Origin: Roseivirga seohaensis
GTDB taxonomy: Bacteria > Bacteroidota > Bacteroidia > Cytophagales > Cyclobacteriaceae
NCBI RefSeq assembly: GCF_001592945.1
Contig: NZ_LRPB01000012.1
Span: 124,001-188,000 of the forward strand
DNA length: 64,000 nt
Reading direction: 5' to 3'
Under the pieces are notes generated by a model. It was not told the DNA's origin and ran no database searches. It worked only from the letters and a program-made list of their open reading frames with translations. Every line of letters begins with the position of its first letter. Within the stretch, counting starts at the first letter, position 1. Made by a program: the position numbers and the translations under genes. This document shows, one piece after another, positions 45,222 to 54,803 of this stretch.

Positions 45222-48010
45222 GAAAAATAATCGCAATTAGCTTATTGGTTCTAAGTCTCAATGGCTTTGCCCAGCAAAATCAACCAACCTTTTCTGGAAC
45301 ATATGAAAGCGCTCCGTTTGAAAAGGTTGTTTTAGATATGGAAGCCAGCTTGGCTTATACTTTTTTCTATAAAAAGGAGTGGATTGATTCACTACAGTTT
45401 ACGGGCGTATTTAATCAAACACCTTTAGAGGCTGCACTAAACAAGCTTGTTGAAAACACTCCTTTAAGGTTTTACCTAGATGGGGAAAAAGTGTATTTAA
45501 CTAACGGAATTACCATTATTACTACTCCTGAAATTGTAAGTAATGTGTTAGCTCAAGCGAATAAACGTAAAGAAGAACCGAAGGTAGACGAAGCGAAAGA
45601 GCTTCTTTTTACCAAAGAGTTTAAGGGCGAAACGCAGAACAGCAAAGACCTAGAAAATTATGTTTTTGAAGTGGGAAGTAGAGCGCAGTTTAAAGCGGGA
45701 AGTAATTCAACGCTGGTGGGGTATATTAAAGACAATATGACTGGAGAGCCAGTAGAGGGAGCTCTTGTATATACATCCGATGGTAATAAGGGATCTATTT
45801 CTGGTAAAGATGGCTTTTATTCTTTGAATATCCCGAATGGAAAACATGAGCTGCAAGTGCAGTTCACTGGAATGAAGCGAGCCAGAAGAAATATTATTCT
45901 CTTTTCAGATGGCCAGCTGAATATCGGGATGGATGTAGATGTAATTGCTTTAAATGAGGTAGTTGTAGAAGCCAATAGAGGAGCCAATATTGAGCGATTA
46001 ACTACAGGGGTTGAACGACTCAATGTTGAACAATCTAGAACAGTACCTGTGGTTTTGGGTGAAAAAGATATTTTAAAAGTTGCCACTACTTTTGCAGGTA
46101 TTCAAACCGTAGGAGAAGGCGCTGCAGGGTTTAATGTTAGGGGAGGAAAATCTGATCAGAACCTATTCCTTTTCGAAGGCGCTACAGTATATAATGCATC
46201 ACACTTTATGGGCTTCTTTTCAGTATTCAACTCTGACGCCCTTCAGGGAATGGAAATTTTCAAAAGTGGTATTCCTGCCAGTCGTGGAGGAAGGTTGTCA
46301 TCAGTTTTTGAAATCACAGCCAAAACAGCCAATAAAGAAAAACTTGTTGTGGAAGGCGGGGTGTCACCAATTACCTCTAGAGTAACGGCTGAAATTCCTA
46401 TTATAGAAGGTAAATCGTCTCTTTTGGCCAGTGGAAGGGTTACCTATTCTGATTGGATTCTTCAGAGTGTAGCCCATTCTGATTTCAAAGGCAACAAGGT
46501 TTCTTTCAGTGATTTTATTGTTAAATACGATCATGAAATCAATCAAGAAAACAAATTGTCACTTTCGGCTTACCTGAGTAAGGATGACTTCCGATTAAGT
46601 TCTGATACACTGTTTTCATTCTCTGATTTCTCTTATATCAATGAAATGGCTTCCGCTAAATGGCTACACAGAGTAAACGAAACTATGGATGCTTCTCTAA
46701 TAGCTACATACAGCAAATATGAGTATGACTTCGAGTCAACTCAGCTGGTGAAAAATGCTTTTGGACAAGATTTTGGAATAAAAGAGTATGGAGCAAAACT
46801 TGATATTAATAAGGATTTGCAGGCTGCTCACCAGCTCAATTTTGGATTGGAAGCAAAAAGATATGACATCAATCCAGGCACTAAGTCCCCCATTGGCCAA
46901 GAGTCTATTGCCGCTACCGTTAAACTAAGTCCAGAACAAGGAATTGAAGGAGGGCTTTATGTTTCTGATAAGCACGAAATCAATGAAAAGCTGAGTTTTA
47001 ATTATGGTCTTCGATATAGCTTTTTCACATATTTAGGCCCAGGAGTTACCAGCCTTTATTTAGAAAATGCTCCAAAAAATGCCGATACCCAGACTGGTCA
47101 GACAATCCATGGAAAAGGTGATTTTATAAAAACTTATCAAGGCCCTGAATTACGATTGGCCGCAAGGTATATGTTAGGCGATAGTCGTTCTGTAAAGCTC
47201 AGTTACGATAAAAGCAGACAGTACCTGCATGCGCTATCTAACAGCTCATCTTTGTCGCCAACTGATATTTGGAGGCTTTCAAACAGTTACATAAAACCTC
47301 AAACTGGCGATCAAATATCGCTCGGCTATTATGAAGACTTTTTAAATAGTGAACTAGAAACTTCACTTGAATTATATGCGAAGAAATTAGATAACCTGCT
47401 CGATTTTAAAACAGGAGCTGATTTTCTGCTAAATGACAGAATTGAATCTATTGCGCTTCAAGGTCCTGGAAAATCATACGGTTTAGAACTGTCTTTGAAG
47501 AAATCAACAGGTCGATTGAACGGTTGGTTTAACTATTCATATGCACGTACTTTTATAAAGCTAGATGGAGAGTTTGATGAGGAAACGGTCAATAACGGAA
47601 AGTTCTTCCCTACCAATTACGATAAACCACACACTATCAATTTGGTGAGTAACTATGAAATTACATCAAGGTTTACTGTATCGTATAACCTTGCTTACAG
47701 CACAGGCCGACCTATTACTTTCCCTACAGGACTTTATAAACTGAACGGGGTTGAAATTTTAAACTATTCCAATAGGAATGAATACCGAATTCCAGACTAT
47801 TTCAGAATGGATTTGGGCTTTACCTTAAAATGGGGGCATAGAATAACTAAAGGGGCTCACTCTTTCTGGTCTGTCTCAATTTATAATCTCGTTGGTAGGA
47901 AAAACCCATTCTCTCTTTACTTCGATTTAGAAGATGGGGTAGTAAAAGGATACAAACTATCTGTATTTGGCTCGCCAATCCCGACCATCTCTTACAACTT
48001 TAAATTCTGA
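45218..48010 (+). CDS. TonB-dependent receptor with STN and carboxypeptidase-like domains
   Basis: 930 residues. Signal peptide; STN (secretin/TonB N-terminal) domain about 22-95 (TFSGTYESAPFEKVVLDMEASLAYTF); CarboxypepD_reg-like domain about 165-250 (LVGYIKDNMTGEPVEGALVYTSDGNKGSISGKDGFYSL); plug about 255-400 (GVERLNVEQSRTVPVVLGEKDILKV, NVRGGKSDQNLFLFEGATVYNASH); then a beta-barrel ending in aromatic Phe (SYNFKF). An STN domain usually contacts an anti-sigma factor, but no sigma or anti-sigma gene is nearby. Substrate unknown. Confidence 0.92.
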   Translation: MRKIIAISLLVLSLNGFAQQNQPTFSGTYESAPFEKVVLDMEASLAYTFFYKKEWIDSLQFTGVFNQTPLEAALNKLVENTPLRFYLDGEKVYLTNGITIITTPEIVSNVLAQANKRKEEPKVDEAKELLFTKEFKGETQNSKDLENYVFEVGSRAQFKAGSNSTLVGYIKDNMTGEPVEGALVYTSDGNKGSISGKDGFYSLNIPNGKHELQVQFTGMKRARRNIILFSDGQLNIGMDVDVIALNEVVVEANRGANIERLTTGVERLNVEQSRTVPVVLGEKDILKVATTFAGIQTVGEGAAGFNVRGGKSDQNLFLFEGATVYNASHFMGFFSVFNSDALQGMEIFKSGIPASRGGRLSSVFEITAKTANKEKLVVEGGVSPITSRVTAEIPIIEGKSSLLASGRVTYSDWILQSVAHSDFKGNKVSFSDFIVKYDHEINQENKLSLSAYLSKDDFRLSSDTLFSFSDFSYINEMASAKWLHRVNETMDASLIATYSKYEYDFESTQLVKNAFGQDFGIKEYGAKLDINKDLQAAHQLNFGLEAKRYDINPGTKSPIGQESIAATVKLSPEQGIEGGLYVSDKHEINEKLSFNYGLRYSFFTYLGPGVTSLYLENAPKNADTQTGQTIHGKGDFIKTYQGPELRLAARYMLGDSRSVKLSYDKSRQYLHALSNSSSLSPTDIWRLSNSYIKPQTGDQISLGYYEDFLNSELETSLELYAKKLDNLLDFKTGADFLLNDRIESIALQGPGKSYGLELSLKKSTGRLNGWFNYSYARTFIKLDGEFDEETVNNGKFFPTNYDKPHTINLVSNYEITSRFTVSYNLAYSTGRPITFPTGLYKLNGVEILNYSNRNEYRIPDYFRMDLGFTLKWGHRITKGAHSFWSVSIYNLVGRKNPFSLYFDLEDGVVKGYKLSVFGSPIPTISYNFKF

Positions 48011-50238
48011 TGGGGATGAAAATAACTCACATAAGAACAAACCGATTTTTGGCTATAATTACGCTGTTTTTTGTAGCAATTATAAATGCTTTAGCTCAAA
48101 CCGAAAATGTAAGAGAGCGAGTGTTTATCGATGTTAATACTCACGATTTACTTGTAGGAGAAACCCTTCAGTATTCAACTTTCTGTTTAAGTAATACAAC
48201 AAACAAACCTTCGGCTCTTAGTAAATACCTTTATGTTGAATTAATAGGTGAAGGAGGAGTTGTTTTTCAACGAAAACACCAGCTAGAAAATGGAAAAGCC
48301 AGCGGGGAATTTTTCATTCCATCTAATATAGAAACCGGTAAATACTACCTTGTGGCTTACACTCGCTGGATGCGAAACTTCGATGATGTAACCCAAGCTC
48401 CACTTATATTCATAAACCCATATAAAGGGCATACAAATGCAGATGTTTTAACTGAAGACGTAACGGTAGAATTTAATACGGTTTCGGGTGTTTTAATAGC
48501 AAATACTGCCAATAATGTGGTTTTTAAAGTGAGCCAAGGCAATAAACCGTTGATAAGGAAAGGCCGAGTAATTAGCGAAGATGGAAAGCAAATAGTAGAT
48601 ATTAATAGCGATGCCAATGGCTTTGGTGCTTTTGAAATTACCCCTGAAAAGGGAAAGTCCTACCAAATGCTTATTGAAAACCCTGAAGGAGGTTTTAAAT
48701 TCTTTGACCTACCTTCTGCTACGGACACAGGTGTGGGGCTAAATATTTTGCATACCAATGCTGAAATTGAATTGAAGCCGTATGGTGATGTGAAAGGTGG
48801 TAGGCTTTACATTGAGCATCAAGGAAACGTAGTTTTAGAGCGCGATGTACAGAGCACCTACCCAATTAGAATAAAAAGAACAGAATTACCTTATGATGTT
48901 TTAAGGGTTTCTTTTAAAGATAACCAAGGAAAGTTAAGCTATTTGGTGCCTTTGTTCAATACAAAACTTGGTTTAGAAACATCACCAACTATTCTTGAAA
49001 CCCGATCGCCAGCCGTAATTGAGCAGCAGCTTGCCAAAGGAAATTATAGTGTTTCTATTCGTAAATCATTTGGCAATCAAACACCGCAAATGCATGCGGC
49101 TTTCTCTAAAGAAGGTCTGAGTTTACCAGAAAATCTTGATTACACTGAACTACAAAATGCAGCAAGTTTTTATCGAATAGAGGAAAAAGAATTACCTACC
49201 AGCATTTCATTTTTACCAGAGTACCGTTATCAATTGCTTGAAGGTGTCTTGAAAGCAGAAAGTGGTTCAGCTTCTGTGGAAAATAAAAATGTTATACTTA
49301 GCCTGACCGGTGAAAAAATTCTGAATATGTCTGTAGCAAGAACAGACAGTGAGGGGCGATTTTTGCTCGAGTACCAAACAATGAATCGAGGAAAGCAAAC
49401 GGATGCTCACCTTACCATGCCTGAGTTTGAAAGCGAATATTCCTTTGAGATCAGCGATAACTTTAAGAAGCAACATCAGTTGGATTTCTCTCCAGTAATT
49501 ATTGATACAGCCCAACTTGCAGAAATTAGAGAGCGTAGTATCATCAGTCAGCTAGAAAACGCCTACTTCACACCGCTTATCGATTCTTCAGAAATTGAAA
49601 ACAATATTTTACCAACAATGAATGCCTTTAATGCTCATTACGAATTCGATGATTATGTAAGGTTCCGTACTTTAAAAGAGCATTTAGTAGAGTACATTTC
49701 TGTGGCGGGAGTAAGAGAGAAACGTGGCGTGAAACGTTTTGTGGTTTACGATTTAGATTCAAATTTTGATTTTGAGCTGGAGTCATTGGTGTTGCTAGAT
49801 GGTGTGCCTGTTCACGCCCCCGATTTACTAGAATTCAGCCCATACAGAATAAAAAGTGTAGATATAGCCAATAAACGCTATTTTTTAGGCTCTTATATCG
49901 CAGATGGAGTACTAAGTTTTAAAACTATAGAAGGCAACCTTGGAGGCTTTGAAATAAAAAACAATCACATGGCCTTCAGTTTGTTAACTCCTGAAGCAGA
50001 ACCAAAAACTGCAGGAGGAAACCCCTTAGAAGACCTGAGAACTCCAGACGCTAGAATTCAATTGTTATGGGCTCCTGAATATGAGGTAGCCGAAGACGGA
50101 GTAGAACAAATTCAATTCAATACTTCAGATGTAGAAGGGGATTTTGAATTGGTGATTGAAGGTTTTACAGAAGAAGGAATACCAGTTTCAATAATTAAAA
50201 AAATCAAGGTAAAAGAGCGTACGAATGAAAAAGGTTAA
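48010..50238 (+). CDS. Secreted protein with MG2-like (macroglobulin) N-terminus
   Basis: 742 residues. Signal peptide (LAIITLFFVAIINALAQ). Residues 30-140 look like an MG2 beta-sandwich of the alpha-2-macroglobulin type (RVFIDVNTHDLLVGETLQYS..., GKYYLVAYTRWMRNFDD); a later plug-like segment may resemble TonB receptor parts (VLLDGVPVHAPDLLEFSPYRIKSVDI: receptor-plug wording). The stop-start overlap with the receptor (TGATG) shows tight linkage. It likely assists at the surface as a large lipoprotein-free partner; no catalytic motif seen. Confidence 0.72.
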   Translation: MGMKITHIRTNRFLAIITLFFVAIINALAQTENVRERVFIDVNTHDLLVGETLQYSTFCLSNTTNKPSALSKYLYVELIGEGGVVFQRKHQLENGKASGEFFIPSNIETGKYYLVAYTRWMRNFDDVTQAPLIFINPYKGHTNADVLTEDVTVEFNTVSGVLIANTANNVVFKVSQGNKPLIRKGRVISEDGKQIVDINSDANGFGAFEITPEKGKSYQMLIENPEGGFKFFDLPSATDTGVGLNILHTNAEIELKPYGDVKGGRLYIEHQGNVVLERDVQSTYPIRIKRTELPYDVLRVSFKDNQGKLSYLVPLFNTKLGLETSPTILETRSPAVIEQQLAKGNYSVSIRKSFGNQTPQMHAAFSKEGLSLPENLDYTELQNAASFYRIEEKELPTSISFLPEYRYQLLEGVLKAESGSASVENKNVILSLTGEKILNMSVARTDSEGRFLLEYQTMNRGKQTDAHLTMPEFESEYSFEISDNFKKQHQLDFSPVIIDTAQLAEIRERSIISQLENAYFTPLIDSSEIENNILPTMNAFNAHYEFDDYVRFRTLKEHLVEYISVAGVREKRGVKRFVVYDLDSNFDFELESLVLLDGVPVHAPDLLEFSPYRIKSVDIANKRYFLGSYIADGVLSFKTIEGNLGGFEIKNNHMAFSLLTPEAEPKTAGGNPLEDLRTPDARIQLLWAPEYEVAEDGVEQIQFNTSDVEGDFELVIEGFTEEGIPVSIIKKIKVKERTNEKG

Positions 50239-51475
50239 TTACAAGACATTAGCCAAACTATGGCTGTTAATGTTGGTGGTGTTTGCTACTACTTCTTGTA
50301 TCGAAGAGATAGAAACAGCTTCTTTTACTTATGATAGACTTTTGGTGGTAGATGCCAATATATCTGACCAAGCCAAAGCTCATGAAGTCCGTTTGTCTTA
50401 TACTACTCCAGTAGATGGAGATGTTGATGATGCTTTTAATGCAGTTATAGGAGCAGAAGTTTGGATAGAAGATGACCTTGGCAATCGTGTTGATTTTTAT
50501 GAACAAAGTGCGGGTGCTTATTTTACTGCTGACACTTATGCTGGCGAGGCAGGCAGGAGCTATTCGCTGTTTATTACCACCAATGACGGAAAGCGATATC
50601 AATCATCATTTGAAAAACTGGTGGCAGCACCAGAGGTGAGTGAAATCTACAATCGTTTTGCAATAGAATCAACAGACCAAGAGGGAGGCGCTACACCTGG
50701 AGTTCAGTTTTTTATCGATGTTAAAGAGGCAGACCAAAGCACTCAATTTTATAGATACGAATGGACTGATGCTCATCAAGTAATGGTTCCCTTTGTTAAA
50801 AAGTGGGAAGCAACACCTTATTATGTGGGTTTAGCAATGTTCTATAGAATTACCCCTTTTAATGAAGATGTGCAGGAATGTTACAGAGAAAATCAATTCA
50901 ATGAGCTGATACTGGCTACCTCAGCAACAAACATTAACGGTGAGTTAAGTGAAATACCAATTAGCTTTTCTCCAGCTACTGATTTCGATGTCACCACCAT
51001 GTATTCTATTGAAATTACACAGCGAGCTATTAGCCCGCAGGCTTATAGCTACTACCGAAAAATTAAACTCTTCAACGAATCAAACGGTTCGTTGTTCGAT
51101 AAGCAGCAAGGAATAATTGTAGGGAATATTCGGTCTATCGACTCTCCTGATGAGCAAGTGTTGGGCTATTTCGAAGTGGCTGGCGCAAGTAGCAAAAGGG
51201 TTTTTTTAGCTCCTTTTGAGCTAGACCCTGAAGTTTATGAATATGTAACCAAGCCTTGTGAAACATATTCAGCTATGGCATTTGATGGTTCATTAAATAC
51301 TTTTTATGAAGCTACCGATCTTCCTGAAGATTTGAGAGGCTCTGTAATTCCTATACGTGAACTTTATGAGCTTTACGATTACGATCAGTATACTGGCACT
51401 AAATTTTTGGCACATCGCCTTTGTGCAGACTGTAGAAAGAAAGGTAGTATAGGAAAACCAGAATGGTGGCAATAA
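50225..51475 (+). CDS. DUF4249 lipoprotein, paralogue 1
   Basis: 416 residues; lipobox ATTSC (Cys about 26). Full DUF4249 family length with IEEI at the start of the mature protein and FTYDRLLVVDANISDQAKAHEVRLSY. Four later cysteines are shared by the three paralogues (CYREN, CETY, C-x-x-C in RLCADCRKKGS) and a fixed KPEWWQ C-terminus. DUF4249 genes often sit beside TonB receptors and may contact them at the outer surface. It overlaps the MG2-like gene by 14 bases. Confidence 0.88.
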   Translation: MKKVNYKTLAKLWLLMLVVFATTSCIEEIETASFTYDRLLVVDANISDQAKAHEVRLSYTTPVDGDVDDAFNAVIGAEVWIEDDLGNRVDFYEQSAGAYFTADTYAGEAGRSYSLFITTNDGKRYQSSFEKLVAAPEVSEIYNRFAIESTDQEGGATPGVQFFIDVKEADQSTQFYRYEWTDAHQVMVPFVKKWEATPYYVGLAMFYRITPFNEDVQECYRENQFNELILATSATNINGELSEIPISFSPATDFDVTTMYSIEITQRAISPQAYSYYRKIKLFNESNGSLFDKQQGIIVGNIRSIDSPDEQVLGYFEVAGASSKRVFLAPFELDPEVYEYVTKPCETYSAMAFDGSLNTFYEATDLPEDLRGSVIPIRELYELYDYDQYTGTKFLAHRLCADCRKKGSIGKPEWWQ

Positions 51476-51572
51476 TATGAATTGAAAGGAATGTAGTTCT
51501 TCAATGTAGAGTTATTTCAATATGACTCTTCCAGTCTTAAATGATTTAAAGAAAATGGAAAAGAGGTTCAGA

Positions 51573-52826
51573 ATGAAGAGGATAACAGAAGGAGCATTGA
51601 CTCGAGTTTACTTAATACTCTTGGTCTTGTTCGCAACTTCCTGCATTGAAGAGATAGATACGACCTCTTTTACATATGAAAAACTACTGGTGGTAGATGC
51701 CAATATTTCTGATCAGGCAAAAGCCCATGAAGTACGTTTATTTTACACCTCGCCCATCGATGGAGATGTGGATGATACATTTAATGCTGCAACAGGCGCC
51801 ACAGTTTGGGTGGAAGATAATCTGGGGATTCGCACATACTTTACAGAACAAAGTTCAGGTAATTACCTTTCTTCAGCCGCCTTTGCTGGAGAAGCGGGAA
51901 AAAGTTATACGCTTTTTATTACTACTCGTGAAGGAAAAAGATATCAGTCATCTGTAGAGAAATTAGTTGCTGCGCCAGAAATCACAGGAATTTATAATCG
52001 TTTTGCTGTTGAACCTGTTGGTCAAGAAGCTATTTCCACCCCAGGGATTCAGTTTTTTATTGATGTAGAAGATGACAGTCAAAGTACTCAGTTTTATCGT
52101 TATGAATGGACTGATGCCCATCAAGTTATAGTTCCTTTTCCAAAAAAATATGAGACAACAATTATATATCCTGGTGGAATGTCAGAACCCATTTATATTC
52201 TTGATCCCTTTAATATTAATGTAAGCGAATGTTATAGGGAAAGTAGATTTGATGAAGTGGTGTTAGCCTCGTCTGCTAGTAACAGTAATAGGGAACTACG
52301 TGAAATTCCAATCTTCTTTTCAGAAGCGTCCAATTTTGATGTCACTACCAAATATTCTATTGAAGTAACCCAACGAGCTATAAGTGTTCAGGCATATGGT
52401 TACTATCGAAAAATAGAAATGTTTAATGAATCCAATGGTTCATTGTTCGATAAACAACATGGTGCAATTGTGGGGAATATTTTATCAATGGATTCACCAG
52501 ACGAAAAAGTATTGGGTTATTTTGAGGTTTCTGGAGCGAGCAGCAAAAGAGTCTTTCTAGAGCCTTTTCAGTTAGATGAAAAAGTAATGGACTATGTAGT
52601 TCGCACTTGTGAAGAGTATGATGTCCTAGAATTTGAAGGAGACCTGAATTCATTTTATAAAGCCACTGGCGTTCCAGAGATATTGTGGGGAGATGAACTG
52701 GTAAAACGAGCTTTTTATGAAGTTTATGATTATGACCCACTTAATGACACGAAGTTTCTTGCCCACCGCCTTTGTATAGACTGTCGAACAAGAGGAAGTC
52801 TTGGAAAACCAGAGTGGTGGCAGTAA
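51573..52826 (+). CDS. DUF4249 lipoprotein, paralogue 2
   Basis: 417 residues from the ATG at 51573, chosen because it gives the same signal-peptide length as the other paralogues (lipobox FATSC); the frame is open farther upstream. The mature N-terminal third (51651-52000) is almost identical at DNA level to the matching part of paralogue 3. The C-terminal half is the most divergent of the three (DPFNINVSECYRES, VPEILWGDELVKRAFYEV) but keeps CEEY, RLCIDCRTRGS and KPEWWQ. Separated from paralogue 1 by about 97 bases. Confidence 0.88.
   Translation: MKRITEGALTRVYLILLVLFATSCIEEIDTTSFTYEKLLVVDANISDQAKAHEVRLFYTSPIDGDVDDTFNAATGATVWVEDNLGIRTYFTEQSSGNYLSSAAFAGEAGKSYTLFITTREGKRYQSSVEKLVAAPEITGIYNRFAVEPVGQEAISTPGIQFFIDVEDDSQSTQFYRYEWTDAHQVIVPFPKKYETTIIYPGGMSEPIYILDPFNINVSECYRESRFDEVVLASSASNSNRELREIPIFFSEASNFDVTTKYSIEVTQRAISVQAYGYYRKIEMFNESNGSLFDKQHGAIVGNILSMDSPDEKVLGYFEVSGASSKRVFLEPFQLDEKVMDYVVRTCEEYDVLEFEGDLNSFYKATGVPEILWGDELVKRAFYEVYDYDPLNDTKFLAHRLCIDCRTRGSLGKPEWWQ
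51651..52000 (+). repeat. Near-identical 350-base tract, copy A (paralogue 2)
   Basis: Aligned by eye without gaps to 52934-53283 with only about two dozen mismatches. Flanking parts of the two genes are far less alike. Confidence 0.8.
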
Positions 52827-52853
52827 TGATTTTTTTATTATATAAAGATTGAG

Positions 52854-54095
52854 ATGAAAAAGGGCAAATACAGAAGATTACTAAAGCTTTGCCTAGTATG
52901 GTTGCTAGTGTTTTTCACTACCGCCTGCATTGAAGAAATAGATACAACCTCTTTTACATATGAAAAACTACTGGTGGTGGATGCCAATATTTCTGATCAG
53001 GCAAAAGCCCATGAAGTACGTTTGTTTTACACCTCCCCCATCGATGGAGATGTAGATGATACATTCAATGCTGCAACTGGCGCCACAGTTTGGGTAGAAG
53101 ATAATCTGGGGATTCGTACATACTTTACAGAACAAAGTTCAGGTAATTACCTTTCTTCAGCTTCTTTTGCTGGAGAAGCGGGGAAAAGCTACACGCTTTT
53201 TATTACTACTCGTGAAGGAAAAAAATATCAGTCATCTGTTGAGAAATTGGTGCCTGCGCCAGAAATCACAGAAATTTATAATCGTTTTGCAATAGAATCA
53301 GCGGGGCAAAAGGCAACCTCAACCCCCGGGGTTCAGTTTTTTATTGATGTGGTTGATGCTCAGCAAAGCACACAGTTTTATCGTTATGAATGGACTGATG
53401 CTCATCAAGTTATGGTTCCATTTACTAAAAAGTATGATGCCGTGTTTGCGGGTTGGGCAGGTTATGTGATTTCTCCATTTAACGAAGATGTTAAAGAATG
53501 CTATAGAGAAAACAGCTTCGATAATCTAATACTGGCCAACTCAGCAAGTAGCTCTAATGGCGAGTTACGCGAAATACCAATTAGATTTTCAGCAGCGTCT
53601 GATTTTGATGTTACCACCATGTACTCTATTGAAATAACGCAGCGAGCAGTCAGTGCTGAGGCTTATAGTTATTACAGGAAAATCAAGCTTTTCAACGAAT
53701 CCAACGGCTCTCTTTTTGATAAACAACAGGGTATTATTGTAGGAAATATTTCATCAATAGACACTCCTGATGAGCAAGTATTGGGGTACTTTGAAGTTTC
53801 TGGTGCCAGCAGCAAGAGAATCTATATAGGGCCTTCTGAATTGGATGAAGAAGTTCTGGAATATGTAGTCAGACCATGTGAGAAATACTCTGAAATGGGA
53901 TTTGAAGGTTCATTAAACACTTTTTATGAAGCTGAAGATCTTCCCGAAGACCAAAGAGGAGCAGTGATACCTATAAGAGAATTATACGAACTATACGATA
54001 TAGAGCAAGGAACCGGAATGAAATTACTTGCCCATCGCCTTTGTTCTGACTGCAGAAAAAGAGGTAGTCTTGAAAAACCAGAATGGTGGCAATAG
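52854..54095 (+). CDS. DUF4249 lipoprotein, paralogue 3
   Basis: 413 residues; lipobox FTTAC (Cys about 24). Mosaic character: its N-terminal third matches paralogue 2 almost perfectly at DNA level (52934-53283), whereas its C-terminal half reads much closer to paralogue 1 in protein (ISPFNEDVKECYREN, YSIEITQRAVSAEAYSYYRKIKLF, AVIPIRELYELYD). Keeps the four shared cysteines and the KPEWWQ end. Last gene of the operon; no terminator hairpin is obvious before the convergent DUF4293 gene. Confidence 0.88.
   Translation: MKKGKYRRLLKLCLVWLLVFFTTACIEEIDTTSFTYEKLLVVDANISDQAKAHEVRLFYTSPIDGDVDDTFNAATGATVWVEDNLGIRTYFTEQSSGNYLSSASFAGEAGKSYTLFITTREGKKYQSSVEKLVPAPEITEIYNRFAIESAGQKATSTPGVQFFIDVVDAQQSTQFYRYEWTDAHQVMVPFTKKYDAVFAGWAGYVISPFNEDVKECYRENSFDNLILANSASSSNGELREIPIRFSAASDFDVTTMYSIEITQRAVSAEAYSYYRKIKLFNESNGSLFDKQQGIIVGNISSIDTPDEQVLGYFEVSGASSKRIYIGPSELDEEVLEYVVRPCEKYSEMGFEGSLNTFYEAEDLPEDQRGAVIPIRELYELYDIEQGTGMKLLAHRLCSDCRKRGSLEKPEWWQ
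52934..53283 (+). repeat. Near-identical 350-base tract, copy B (paralogue 3)
   Basis: Direct-repeat partner of 51651-52000; see that entry. Offset between the copies is 1283 bases. Confidence 0.8.
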
Positions 54096-54112
54096 GCTTT
54101 TGCCGTTTTCTG

Positions 54113-54613
54113 CTACCTAATTCTATCTACCGACTTTACCAGTTGCTCGTCTTTACGAATAAAACGGTTGGCCAACGCATTTAAAATTAAGGCTCCAGCA
54201 GGCAACATAAAGCCAAGGTGAAAACCGCCCTGCACTTGTGGCATTACTATTTCTTCAAATTGGTTTACTTTAAAAAAGCATACGCCCAAATAACTAACCA
54301 TTAAAAGCGAGTTAAGTGCGCCCAATTTCATTTGGTTTAATCTGTTCTTAAACTGGAAAATAGAAAACAAAGCCACTAAAGAAGCCGCAACAGCCAATGC
54401 TGCCAAATACCAAGTACTTTCAGTTTGCGTGATTACATCGTCAGAAGAATCTTGAGGCATTTCTCCCATATCAATCACCTTCATTTCCATAGGTGAAAAT
54501 AAAATTCCCGTTGAAGTTTCTGGGTTTACTTCGCTCCAAATGTAGAAGGCTAAAACCATACCCATACAAATAGAAACGCCTAATAAAAGAATGCTCTGAA
54601 TTCGCTGTATCAT
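54113..54613 (-). CDS. DUF4293 membrane protein
   Basis: 166 residues with four membrane segments (about 6-27, 69-88, 98-114, 129-148). MIQRIQS at the start and DEQLVKSVDRIR at the end are the diagnostic ends of DUF4293, a Bacteroidota-specific family of unknown function that is often near rho, though not here. Monocistronic, with a TAnnTTTG box 21 bases upstream of the start. Confidence 0.9.
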   Translation of the reverse strand: MIQRIQSILLLGVSICMGMVLAFYIWSEVNPETSTGILFSPMEMKVIDMGEMPQDSSDDVITQTESTWYLAALAVAASLVALFSIFQFKNRLNQMKLGALNSLLMVSYLGVCFFKVNQFEEIVMPQVQGGFHLGFMLPAGALILNALANRFIRKDEQLVKSVDRIR

Positions 54614-54633
54614 GTCTTTTTTGAATTATGCTG

Positions 54634-54641
54634 CAAATATA
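54634..54641 (-). promoter_or_regulatory. Likely -7 box of the DUF4293 gene
   Basis: TATATTTG on the minus strand, exact TAnnTTTG; the -33 element is unclear. Confidence 0.5.
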
Positions 54642-54803
54642 ACCAAATCACTTTGAGTTGGAAGTCATTTAATTCATCAAGAATTAGGCTAATGATCTTC
54701 ATCTAAAAGAATGTAGTTGATTTGTCTATTCTGGTAAATCTTTTCCTTGCTATTTAATTTGAGTTAAATTCGTGTCTCGAAAATCACAAACCCAAATTTG
54801 TTT

